Shown: positions 1-6,734 of the stretch, piece after piece | Numbering within the stretch: the first letter of the stretch is position 1 | How the letters are laid out: each line of letters starts with the position of its first letter | NCBI GenBank assembly: GCA_021155145.1 | Contig: JAJNPX010000289.1 | Span: 1-13,422, forward strand | DNA: 13,422 bases | Source of the DNA: Acidisarcina sp. | GTDB taxonomy: Bacteria > Acidobacteriota > Blastocatellia > Pyrinomonadales > Pyrinomonadaceae | Reading direction: 5' to 3' | The notes under the pieces: model-generated | What the model was told of the DNA's origin: nothing | What the model saw: only the letters and a program-made list of their open reading frames with translations | Database searches by the model: none | Translations under genes and position numbers: made by a program

Positions 1-309
1 TGGCGCATCGTCAAGACGATGGGCACCAAGATCGTCAAGCTTCAGCCGGTCGGCGGCTTTTGTGCCGAGACCGCCGGGGCGATCACCCTATTCGGCGCGA
101 CCGCGGCAGGAATACCTGTCTCCACGACGCACACCATCACAGGCTCTATCGTCGGCGTCGGCTCGGCCAAGCGCTTCTCTGCGGTAAAGTGGGGAGTAGC
201 CGGCCGCATCGTGTGGGCCTGGGTCCTGACCATCCCGATGGCCGCTATCATCGCGGGCCTCTCCTACGGATTCATCCTTCTGATCGAAAAGCTGACAGGC
301 CGCATCTGA
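1..309 (+). CDS. PiT-family inorganic phosphate transporter, C-terminal fragment (5' end outside window)
   Basis: Reading frame open from base 1 to the TGA at 307-309, giving the last 102 residues of a membrane protein; the start lies upstream of the window. The segment PVSTTHTITGSIVGVG (about residues 39-54 of the fragment) is the conserved C-terminal half-motif of PiT/Pho-4 phosphate permeases, which import inorganic phosphate with protons or sodium through the inner membrane. It is followed by two hydrophobic stretches, the last ending in a short charged tail (EKLTGRI), as expected for the C-terminus of this family. The methionine at base 19 is internal and not a start. Family assignment is confident from the motif; coupling ion and regulation cannot be judged from the fragment. 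The next gene, nadA, starts 95 bases downstream and looks functionally unrelated. Confidence 0.9.
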   Translation, partial: WRIVKTMGTKIVKLQPVGGFCAETAGAITLFGATAAGIPVSTTHTITGSIVGVGSAKRFSAVKWGVAGRIVWAWVLTIPMAAIIAGLSYGFILLIEKLTGRI

Positions 310-404
310 GGCCCCGCATCAGTAACCGGCAACCCGGCATTTCCTAGACTTTACGATCCAAGAGTGACATCATTTTCTTTGAGGCTTGCGGAGGAATACG
401 CGAA

Positions 405-1520
405 ATGACCGCAGTTTTAGAAGAAGTAAGGCCGCTCGAAGATTTTTTGGTGATGCCCGAGGAAGAGGTGGCTGCCGCTATCGAAGCCGCGCGCCAAGCG
501 CTCGGCAGCCGCGTCGTTATCTTAGGCCACCATTACCAGCGGGACGACGTGATCCGCCACGCCGACCTCACAGGCGACAGCTATCAACTCTCCGTAATGG
601 CATCGCAGACCGACGCCGAATACATCGTCTTCTGCGGCGTGCATTTTATGGCCGAGTCGGCCGACATACTCGGAAAACCCGGACAGCGCGTGATCTTGCC
701 CGATATGGGAGCCGGCTGCTCGATGGCGGATATGGCTTCGATCGACCAGGTCGAAGACGCCTGGGAACAACTCCGCGATATCGGGGTGCTTAAGAACAGG
801 GTCGCCCCGATCACATATATGAACTCTACCGCCGCGATCAAGGCCTTTTGCGGCAGGAATGATGGGGTCGTCTGCACGTCGTCGAATGCGGTCCCGCTTT
901 TTGATGCGTATCTGAAAGAGTTCGACAAGATGTTCTTCTTTCCGGACCAGCACCTGGGAAGGAACACCGGAGCAAAATTCGGGATCCCGCTCGATAAGAT
1001 GGTGCTGTGGAACCCGCACGAAGATCTTGGCGGCAACACGCCCGAGCAGCTGCATGAGGCCAAACTCATTCTATGGCGGGGACATTGTTCGGTCCACGGC
1101 CGATTCAAGCCCTGGCACGTCGATAAGATAAGGAAGGACGTGCCGGGCGTTCAAGTGCTGGTACATCCAGAGTGTACCCGCGAGGTCGTGGAGATAAGCG
1201 ACCTGAACGGTTCCACCAGCTTTATCATCAAGACCGTCGAAAATGCACCGGCGGGAACCAAGTGGGCGATAGGCACCGAGGTAAATCTCGTTAACCGCCT
1301 GGCCCAGCGATTTCCCGATAAGGAGATACACCTGCTCGCTCCCGATCTGTGCATGTGCGCGACCATGTACCGCATCGCCCCGCAAAACCTTGCGTGGGCA
1401 ATGGACAACCTGGCGAACGACACCGTGGTCAATGAGATCGTCGTGGATGAGGAGACGAGGCACTACGCGAACATTGCTCTCGAGCGTATGATCGGGATGA
1501 CCGAAGGAAAGAAGGGTTGA
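405..1520 (+). CDS. nadA: Quinolinate synthase NadA (4Fe-4S enzyme of de novo NAD synthesis)
   Basis: A 371-residue NadA, which condenses iminoaspartate (made by NadB) with dihydroxyacetone phosphate to quinolinate in the cytoplasm. The family's three cluster-binding cysteines appear to be Cys105 (MGAGCSMAD), Cys228 (RGHCSVHGRF) and Cys318 (LCMCATMYR; Cys316 is an extra neighbour). The N-terminal GHHYQRDD segment (about 41-48), the VHPEC segment (253-257) and GTEVNLVNRL (290-299) are also typical of the family. Length matches the longer NadA subgroup. The ATG at 405 is preceded by a clear Shine-Dalgarno sequence GGAGGA at 390-395, spacing 9, which fixes the start. No nadB or nadC is in the window. 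The stop codon touches an inverted repeat, and a ferredoxin gene follows 72 bases downstream, possibly co-transcribed. Confidence 0.97.
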   Translation: MTAVLEEVRPLEDFLVMPEEEVAAAIEAARQALGSRVVILGHHYQRDDVIRHADLTGDSYQLSVMASQTDAEYIVFCGVHFMAESADILGKPGQRVILPDMGAGCSMADMASIDQVEDAWEQLRDIGVLKNRVAPITYMNSTAAIKAFCGRNDGVVCTSSNAVPLFDAYLKEFDKMFFFPDQHLGRNTGAKFGIPLDKMVLWNPHEDLGGNTPEQLHEAKLILWRGHCSVHGRFKPWHVDKIRKDVPGVQVLVHPECTREVVEISDLNGSTSFIIKTVENAPAGTKWAIGTEVNLVNRLAQRFPDKEIHLLAPDLCMCATMYRIAPQNLAWAMDNLANDTVVNEIVVDEETRHYANIALERMIGMTEGKKG

Positions 1521-1582
1521 CCGCAGAAACGCAGAAGAAAGGGATCGTCCTCGTTCTCTCCGCGTCTATGCGTCTCAGCGGC
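1519..1582. repeat. Imperfect inverted repeat of the GCAGAGACGCAGAG type between nadA and the ferredoxin
   Basis: Left arm 1519-1540 begins gaccgcagaaacgcag and its last base pair of TGA is shared with nadA. Right arm 1554-1582 reads ctccgcgtctatgcgtctca in its core; its complement begins ccgctgagacgcat, matching the left arm at 11 of the first 14 positions. The right arm carries an extra acgc unit, so the arms differ in length. I recall closely similar dispersed intergenic elements (ccgcagagacgcagag and its complement) from many environmental bacterial genomes, but cannot check that here. It has no run of T after the second arm, so it is not a standard intrinsic terminator. It may be a non-coding mobile or REP-like element, or an mRNA hairpin separating nadA from the ferredoxin. 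Confidence 0.6.
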
Positions 1583-1592
1583 CGGTTACGTT

Positions 1593-1862
1593 ATGGCCGA
1601 CGTCCGAGACAAGCTTCGCGATAATGCTCCCGGCAAATTCTATGTTGACCGGCAATGCATCGACTGCGACGTCTGCCGTGATACATCGCCGGCGAACTTT
1701 ACCCGCAATGATGAGAACGGTTACTCCTATGTGTACAAACAGCCCGAATCGCCGGAGGAATTCAAGCTGTGCGAAGAGGCCCTGGCCGCATGTCCCGTCG
1801 AAGCCATAGGCGACGACGCCGAAAAGGGCGATCGGCCTAAAGTTTCAAAATTCGCGGCTTGA
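1593..1862 (+). CDS. Small 4Fe-4S ferredoxin
   Basis: An 89-residue acidic protein with one cluster-binding pattern: Cys22-x2-Cys25-x2-Cys28 (CIDCDVC) and a distant Cys67 followed by proline (CPVEAIG). This is the single-cluster bacterial ferredoxin arrangement; a further Cys60 is present and could form a disulfide as in some members. Role: soluble low-potential electron carrier in the cytoplasm; its partners are unknown. The N-terminal segment GKFYVDRQCIDCDVC and the segment YSYVYKQPESPEE look typical of a conserved ferredoxin family, supporting the ATG at 1593 although no good Shine-Dalgarno sequence precedes it. It lies 72 bases after nadA, which itself needs a 4Fe-4S cluster, so shared expression is plausible but no functional link is proven. 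Confidence 0.9.
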   Translation: MADVRDKLRDNAPGKFYVDRQCIDCDVCRDTSPANFTRNDENGYSYVYKQPESPEEFKLCEEALAACPVEAIGDDAEKGDRPKVSKFAA

Positions 1863-1977
1863 AGAGTCCGTCATCGATCGGCGTATTGTGTTTGATCGTC
1901 ACATTCGGGTGACAATGTTCCGGGTTGCTCGGCGAAAGCTCACCTACTATACGCTGCTGAAACATCAAGAGATCTTC

Positions 1978-2007
1978 TTTTCAAAATGGGCAATTCGGTT
2001 GTAGAAT
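1978..2007 (+). promoter_or_regulatory. Possible weak sigma70-like promoter for the DHFR-fold gene
   Basis: TAGAAT at 2002-2007 is a fair -10 box, with a poor -35 candidate (TTTTCA at 1978-1983, spacing 18) upstream. The predicted start of transcription would give a leader of about 20 bases before the ATG at 2033. The rest of the 170-base gap (1863-2032) shows only a short GTCAC/GTGAC inverted repeat at 1898-1913 without a T-run. Confidence 0.3.
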
Positions 2008-2032
2008 CGGCGGGAACCGAGGTCATAAGTCT

Positions 2033-2569
2033 ATGCGAAAGGTCGTTTACGGTGGTGCATGCAGTCTGGACGGGTACCTGGCCCGCACGGACGGCGCGGT
2101 CGACTGGCTGATGTGGAGCGACGAGGCGGGCGAGATAATGCAGGAAAGCTGGAGCCGCTTCGACACGATGCTGATGGGCCGAAAGACGTATGAGGCCGCA
2201 ATGAAAAATGCTCCCGAGGGCGGAGCCGGCGAGGCCGCCGACGGGGTCGAGACATATGTGTTCACCACCACACTCGATCCTGCCGATCACCCCGGGGTAA
2301 GGATAGTCAATGAAGGCGGCGTCGATCTGGTAAAGCAGTTAAGGGAAGGCGAGGGCAAGGACATCTGCGTGATGGGCGGCGGGCTGCTTGCTCGATCGCT
2401 TTTTGAAGCGGACCTGATCGACGAAGTCGGATTCAACGTGCATCCGCTGCTTCTCGGGTCGGGCGTGCCATCGTTCCATACAATGGGCAAGCAGATCGAC
2501 CTTGAGCTCATCGACAGCAGGATACTCAAGAATGGCTGTGTCTACGTTCTCTACAACGTCAGGCATTAG
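2033..2569 (+). CDS. Dihydrofolate reductase-fold (RibD C-terminal-like) oxidoreductase
   Basis: A 178-residue protein of the DHFR/RibD-C superfamily, a group of NADPH-binding reductases most of whose small stand-alone members have no defined substrate. Diagnostic segments are the opening KVVYGGACSLDGYLA (about 3-17), MLMGRKTYEA (about 46-55, the cofactor-binding loop), ICVMGGGLLARSLFEADLIDE (in the 110s-130s; the glycine-rich NADPH phosphate loop and following helix) and VHPLLLGSGVPSF. The length is that of single-domain family members, so it is not a riboflavin RibD, which would carry a deaminase domain. The ATG at 2033 follows GAGGT about 10 bases upstream. The 3' end overlaps the convergent ligase gene by 11 bases. 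It is not proposed to be the true folate FolA enzyme; the substrate is unknown. Confidence 0.88.
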   Translation: MRKVVYGGACSLDGYLARTDGAVDWLMWSDEAGEIMQESWSRFDTMLMGRKTYEAAMKNAPEGGAGEAADGVETYVFTTTLDPADHPGVRIVNEGGVDLVKQLREGEGKDICVMGGGLLARSLFEADLIDEVGFNVHPLLLGSGVPSFHTMGKQIDLELIDSRILKNGCVYVLYNVRH

Positions 2570-4103
2570 CGAGTGTCGGCGAATCGGCCTTCAAGATATC
2601 GTCACCGGCGGGCGATATAGCAAGCCTTGTCCCGAATGCCATTATTATGTAAAAGACCATCGCGACCTCCTGGTCGCCGAGGTTGTAGTGGACGAGGCCG
2701 CTCGCGAAGAATCCGGCGAGGCCGCCCGCACATCCAAGTATTATCCCCCGCGACCTCCAATCATCAAGGTTCCCCGGGAAGTACCGGGCGTGCCACAAGG
2801 TTCGTGAATAGATGCCAATAACGATGAGCCAGATCAACAAGGCCGGGATCCCTCGCTCTACGACCAACTGGATAGGTGTCGAGTGAAAGTGCCCCATCGG
2901 CTGATGACCTTTGTCGTAAAGGCCCCACTCCTCCCAGTGCGTTTTGATCGAGTCCATCCCTACGCCGACGATCAGGTGTCTGGGTTCTTCGTTCATCAGG
3001 CGAAGGCCGTCGCGCCACATCATCTGACGGTACTTTATCGACCCGTCATTCTTATCAAAAAAACTGACCTGACGCTGCTGCTGGAGCACGTAAAGTCCGA
3101 TCAGGGCGATCGGTACCGCTGCCGCCGCCGAAAACAGGATCATCTTTCGGCTCGCACCAAGCAGAACGATGACCGCGGATGCGATCACCAAGGAAAGCTG
3201 CGAAGCGCGCGTCACGGTCAATAAAAGAGCAGCCGAAATTCCCAGGACGCAAGCTGCCAGCAGCACTTTCTGACGTAGGGTCGCGCCGAGCATTATGCCG
3301 GCGACCAACAATCCGACCGCTAAAGCTCCGATGAGCTGGAGCACTTCAGCATAGGTCGTAAAGTGTCCGTAGAATCCGGCCGCCCTGAAACCCCGCCACG
3401 CATTCCAGGAGCCGAAACCAAGCATCTGCTCCGCCGTTCCCTGTGTTCGATCCACGTCGGATCGGCTGAGGCTGCGGACGTAAACTGCGTCGAGTCGGTT
3501 GAATTCGATCGTCACGGGATCGCCTTTCATCAATTCCTCGGCTAGTTCGGATGGGTTGCGGATCAGCTTCTTATTGGCCCTTACGATCACGTCGCCGTCG
3601 AGGACACCGAGACCGGCAAGCGGCCCATCCGCGGCTATCTCGTGGATCTGAATGCCGCGGCCAAGCAGCTTCTGAACGGGGAGCCACAAGACGCTCACCA
3701 TGCAGGAGCCGACCAACAAGGCTGCGGCCAGATGCACGGCCCGGCGATTCCTGAGGGTATTGATCGCAAATAGGAATATGAGAAAGACGGCAGTTCCCCG
3801 CAGCTTGTTCAACGAGACCAGGGGTTCGTACGAGAAAACGGCGCTTACAGCGGTCCATGCAAAAAGGCCGGAGAGGGCGTAACCAAGCGGTGTGATCAGG
3901 AATTCGGGCCGGGGCTGAATGAAGCATCGGATCACCCACATCAGCATCCCGAATAACCACGCGGCCTGCGTCGCGGCGATCGAGTGGGGAGCCGCGGCGA
4001 TCATCAATAGCAAAGCGACGAATGCCGCTCGCTCCAGCATTTGCGGCAGTCTCGGGCCTGGTCCGATCCCGGCGTATTCGTCTATCGCGGCGGCAAAGCT
4101 CAT
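2559..4103 (-). CDS. O-antigen ligase/Wzy-like polytopic membrane protein with an inserted PDZ-like domain
   Basis: A 514-residue protein with about ten hydrophobic segments, in a first block (about 25-145) and a second (about 250-340 and 415-495). The second half matches the O-antigen ligase/polymerase (WaaL/Wzy_C) family: LLTVTRASQ near 294-302 with a conserved arginine, then a large loop with GHFHSTPIQLVVERGIP (404-420), whose histidines match the catalytic periplasmic loop. These enzymes join or polymerise lipid-linked glycans at the outer face of the inner membrane. Between the two blocks, residues about 149-211 look like a PDZ domain: a DGPLAGLGVLDGDVIV core, then NPSELAEEL and VTIEFNR, as in PDZ domains of HtrA- or RseP-type proteins. 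The start at 4103 has no strong ribosome site. The gene is divergent from the esterase and convergent with the DHFR-fold gene. Substrate is unknown. Confidence 0.85.
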   Translation of the reverse strand: MSFAAAIDEYAGIGPGPRLPQMLERAAFVALLLMIAAAPHSIAATQAAWLFGMLMWVIRCFIQPRPEFLITPLGYALSGLFAWTAVSAVFSYEPLVSLNKLRGTAVFLIFLFAINTLRNRRAVHLAAALLVGSCMVSVLWLPVQKLLGRGIQIHEIAADGPLAGLGVLDGDVIVRANKKLIRNPSELAEELMKGDPVTIEFNRLDAVYVRSLSRSDVDRTQGTAEQMLGFGSWNAWRGFRAAGFYGHFTTYAEVLQLIGALAVGLLVAGIMLGATLRQKVLLAACVLGISAALLLTVTRASQLSLVIASAVIVLLGASRKMILFSAAAAVPIALIGLYVLQQQRQVSFFDKNDGSIKYRQMMWRDGLRLMNEEPRHLIVGVGMDSIKTHWEEWGLYDKGHQPMGHFHSTPIQLVVERGIPALLIWLIVIGIYSRTLWHARYFPGNLDDWRSRGIILGCAGGLAGFFASGLVHYNLGDQEVAMVFYIIMAFGTRLAISPAGDDILKADSPTLANA

Positions 4104-4115
4104 AATTCATCCAGC

Positions 4116-4145
4116 AGAATAGGTTGCGGGCAGCACGCTTGTCTA
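4116..4145 (-). promoter_or_regulatory. Candidate promoter for the PDZ-containing ligase
   Basis: On the minus strand TAGACA (4140-4145, one mismatch to TTGACA) is followed after 18 bases by TATTCT (4116-4121). Transcription would start near 4109, leaving a leader of only about six bases before the ATG at 4103, which fits the lack of a Shine-Dalgarno sequence. The fit is moderate. No convincing promoter was seen for the divergent esterase in the same 75-base gap. Confidence 0.35.
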
Positions 4146-4178
4146 ACCCGGCCCGCATCTGTTTGAATATCGTAACCG

Positions 4179-4862
4179 ATGAACGAAGAGAAACATCAAA
4201 CTGATCGATCGATCAAGGCGGAGATCGACCTCTATTACGACCTGCATTTACCGAAGGAACTCAGCGGCCCGGCGCCGCTCCTGATCGCCGTTCACGGTTA
4301 TGGTGCACACAAGAGATACATGATGAGGGAATCGCGGCTTGTTGCACGGGATGATCTCGCGATCGCATCCGTCCAGGCGCCGCATCCGCATTTTCGCCCG
4401 ACAGCGGAAGGCTATCGGGTAGGCTTCGGCTGGTTGACCGATCATCGTTCTGACGAGTCGATCGCGCTTCACCATCATTTCCTCAACACAATGATCGACG
4501 AACTTGGCGGCGAGGGCCTGATCGATAGGACGCGTGTCTATCTTTACGGCTTTTCTCAGGCATGCGCATTGAATTTTCGATATGCGTTTACCTACCCCGA
4601 GCGAGTCGCCGCGGTCATCGGCGTGTGCGGGGGCATTCCCGGCGACCTGGAGACCAATCCGAAGTACAAGCCTTTTCTGGGAGAGGTACTCTATCTTTAC
4701 GGGGATGACGATGAATTCTACTCGCAGGAAAAATTTCGCGGGTTTGACGAAGCGCTAAAGCGGAGGCTCGAGAATTACCGCTCGATTCATTACACGGCGA
4801 AACACGAGATAACGGAAGAAATGAGACGGGACATCAGACAGTTCTTGACCCAACTTCCTTAA
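4179..4862 (+). CDS. Alpha/beta-hydrolase, carboxylesterase/phospholipase family
   Basis: A 227-residue cytoplasmic serine hydrolase without a signal peptide. It shows the oxyanion-hole HG (VHGYG, about 38-42), the nucleophile elbow GFSQA with Ser126, an acid in YGDDDEFY (Asp176 or Asp177) and a histidine near the C-terminus (KHEI, His209), in the order of the dienelactone hydrolase/phospholipase-carboxylesterase fold. Such enzymes cleave short acyl esters or thioesters; the actual substrate cannot be told. Length is normal for the small esterases. The ATG at 4179 has no clear Shine-Dalgarno sequence, so the exact start is less certain than the family. It is divergent from the ligase, and its stop codon shares the palindrome TTAA (4859-4862) with the stop of cdaR on the opposite strand. 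Confidence 0.88.
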   Translation: MNEEKHQTDRSIKAEIDLYYDLHLPKELSGPAPLLIAVHGYGAHKRYMMRESRLVARDDLAIASVQAPHPHFRPTAEGYRVGFGWLTDHRSDESIALHHHFLNTMIDELGGEGLIDRTRVYLYGFSQACALNFRYAFTYPERVAAVIGVCGGIPGDLETNPKYKPFLGEVLYLYGDDDEFYSQEKFRGFDEALKRRLENYRSIHYTAKHEITEEMRRDIRQFLTQLP

Positions 4863-5776
4863 TTTACCTTTACCTTTCGCACCTCGACCAGGCCGTCGAG
4901 CGATGGCGGCAGTGAGACCACAGGCTTCTGCAGGGCGTCAAAGGTCACACGTATATCCTCAGCTTTCACGCCCTCAAATAACGAGACAGGCCCGTACAAA
5001 AGAAGCTGGACCCGCCTGCCTCCCGTTTCGGCCGGTATGTTGAAAGCCCTTTCAACCCTCTTTTCCCCGATGCGGAAGGTAACATCCACCACGGCCTCGA
5101 GCACGGTTGCCTTAGGGTTTGCCAGATCGATCTGGGTCTGGCGTGCGGTGAAATCTGCTCGTTTATCGGCGATATCGATCTTTTCCGTATCGACGGCGGT
5201 AAGCGAGCGGATGTACGATGCAGGGCCGCGGACGCGAACCCGCTGCGGGACCGATATGGGGTTGCCATAAAATTCGTAGCCCTGAGCAAGTTCGCCCTGC
5301 GTTTCCACCCGAACGGGAACCTCTTTTTCTTCGACCGCTTCGAGACGCACGGCGATACGGTTCGGCTGTATCTCCTGCAGCTTTACCCCGAGCGGGAGAT
5401 CTATCGAGACATTCTCGGGCGTAAGCTCGATCACGCGGTCACCCGGCGGCATGTCCGACAGGTCGAGCGACACGACCAGACCGCTTTCCGTGATCTGATT
5501 GACCCTTCTCTTGTCGCCGCTGATCACGATGCTGACGGTTTGGATCGGGGAATTCGTGATCTCGGCCTTATTCGAATACGAAAGGGTGAGCGGTATCTCG
5601 GCCATCCGCCGGGTCGTCGGCGTGCTGAGGCCGGTAACCCCTATCCAAAGAGCGACGGTGATCGCCAACGCGACCAGCTTGGTAAGCCAATCTTCGAGAA
5701 AGATCTTTCTCAGGATCTGCGTTGCGGATATCGCACCGGATCCTGACATAGAGAAAATTTTACGTGCATCGGCCAT
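4859..5776 (-). CDS. cdaR: YbbR-domain protein CdaR, regulator of the diadenylate cyclase
   Basis: A 305-residue membrane-anchored protein: a short cytoplasmic N-terminus, one transmembrane helix at about 31-50 (LTKLVALAITVALWIGVTGL), then an extracytoplasmic region of tandem YbbR-like beta repeats (about 57-137, 140-225 and a third, weaker, 228-300). Signs include EIPLTLSY, the PNRIAVRLE segment ending one repeat, VPVRVETQGELAQGYEF and the VRVRGPASYI turn. In Firmicutes CdaR binds and modulates CdaA from outside the membrane; the same partnership is inferred from the 6-base gap after cdaA here. The start at 5776 gives a normal N-terminus, with only a weak GGA upstream; coupling to cdaA translation is likely. 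The glmM gene that often follows cdaR in Firmicutes is absent here. Confidence 0.92.
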   Translation of the reverse strand: MADARKIFSMSGSGAISATQILRKIFLEDWLTKLVALAITVALWIGVTGLSTPTTRRMAEIPLTLSYSNKAEITNSPIQTVSIVISGDKRRVNQITESGLVVSLDLSDMPPGDRVIELTPENVSIDLPLGVKLQEIQPNRIAVRLEAVEEKEVPVRVETQGELAQGYEFYGNPISVPQRVRVRGPASYIRSLTAVDTEKIDIADKRADFTARQTQIDLANPKATVLEAVVDVTFRIGEKRVERAFNIPAETGGRRVQLLLYGPVSLFEGVKAEDIRVTFDALQKPVVSLPPSLDGLVEVRKVKVN

Positions 5777-5782
5777 CGCAAA

Positions 5783-6625
5783 TTATCCGATAGTGATCTC
5801 GGTCTCCGCCTCCTTCATGGTCTTGGTCACCTCGCGTTTCGTTTCCACAAGCGGGATATTCATTGCCTCGAGCAGAAGCCGCCGAAGTTGGGTCGGGTCC
5901 AGATTCCTGCTCACCGTACCGCCTTCGACATATGTAATGAGCCCCGTTTCCTCCGAGACGACGATCGATATCGCATCCGAACCCTCCGTGATGCCGATAG
6001 CTGCACGATGGCGGGTGCCGAGTTCGCGTGATATGCCTGGATTCTTGGTCAGCGGCAAAAAGACGGATGCGGCGGCGATCCGCTCGTTCTGGATAATTAC
6101 CGCACCGTCATGAAGCGGCGTTGACGGATTGAAGATCGTAACGAGCAGGTCATAACTGATGCGGGAATCGAGCTGCACACCCGCATCGACAAAATTCCTG
6201 AGCCCGACATTTCGCTCGACTACTATCAACGCCCCGGTCTTTTCCGAGGCAAGTGTCGTGACGGCGAGTACGATCTCGTCAAAGATGCTACCGCCGAATT
6301 GGCCTCGCTGTCGGATCAAAATGGGTACGTTGATGCGGTTCGCAAAATATATGAGGGCCTGCCGGATCTCGGACTGAAACAGGACGATTATCGCAACGCC
6401 GATATATAGCACGGCTGACCGCAGAACGAATTCGAGGGTCGCAAGGTCTTGTGCAACGGCAAGCCAGTAAAGTAATGCGAGCAGCACGATCCCGACCATT
6501 GTCGGGACCGCCCGTGTACCGCGCAGCAGACGGAGAACCACATAGACGATGGTGAAGACCAGCGCAATATCGAGTACATTGCGCAAGGTCAGCAAGGTCG
6601 TCAGTTGTTCGAGAAACTGCTGCAT
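5783..6625 (-). CDS. cdaA: Diadenylate cyclase CdaA (membrane-bound c-di-AMP synthase)
   Basis: A 280-residue enzyme that joins two ATP into cyclic di-AMP. Three transmembrane helices occupy about 17-34, 40-57 and 67-84, followed by the cytoplasmic DAC domain (about 100-245) with the catalytic DGA motif (LHDGAVII, Asp173-Gly174-Ala175) and the RHR motif (GTRHRAAIG, Arg205-His206-Arg207). The ALIVVERNVGL segment (132-142) is the family's conserved N-terminal DAC strand. All diagnostic residues are present, so activity is expected. The ATG at 6625 has AAAGG about eight bases upstream. It lies 109 bases after the CBS-containing M50 protease and 6 bases before cdaR on the same strand. The 109-base gap could hold a promoter; I could not identify a convincing one. 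The tail after the DAC domain is short and charged (TKREVTKTMKEAETE). Confidence 0.96.
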   Translation of the reverse strand: MQQFLEQLTTLLTLRNVLDIALVFTIVYVVLRLLRGTRAVPTMVGIVLLALLYWLAVAQDLATLEFVLRSAVLYIGVAIIVLFQSEIRQALIYFANRINVPILIRQRGQFGGSIFDEIVLAVTTLASEKTGALIVVERNVGLRNFVDAGVQLDSRISYDLLVTIFNPSTPLHDGAVIIQNERIAAASVFLPLTKNPGISRELGTRHRAAIGITEGSDAISIVVSEETGLITYVEGGTVSRNLDPTQLRRLLLEAMNIPLVETKREVTKTMKEAETEITIG

Positions 6626-6734
6626 CCGAAACCTTTACCGAAGATCCCGTCAGTCGAGGGAGACACAAATTCACCGTGAAGGGCACCGCGAGCGGTTGCG
6701 TTCAATTTTACAGAATATCACACAATCTGCAGCG

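Noticed and set aside
522..1055. Minus-strand open frames of 174-177 codons opposite nadA
   Set aside because: Low-complexity shadow translations, no motif, and a fully conserved enzyme on the other strand.
1898..1913. GTCAC/GTGAC inverted repeat after the ferredoxin as a terminator
   Set aside because: Only a 5-bp stem with no following T-run.
3571..4158. 195-codon minus-strand open frame overlapping the ligase N-terminus
   Set aside because: Arginine-rich out-of-frame shadow of the ligase gene with no membrane or domain pattern.
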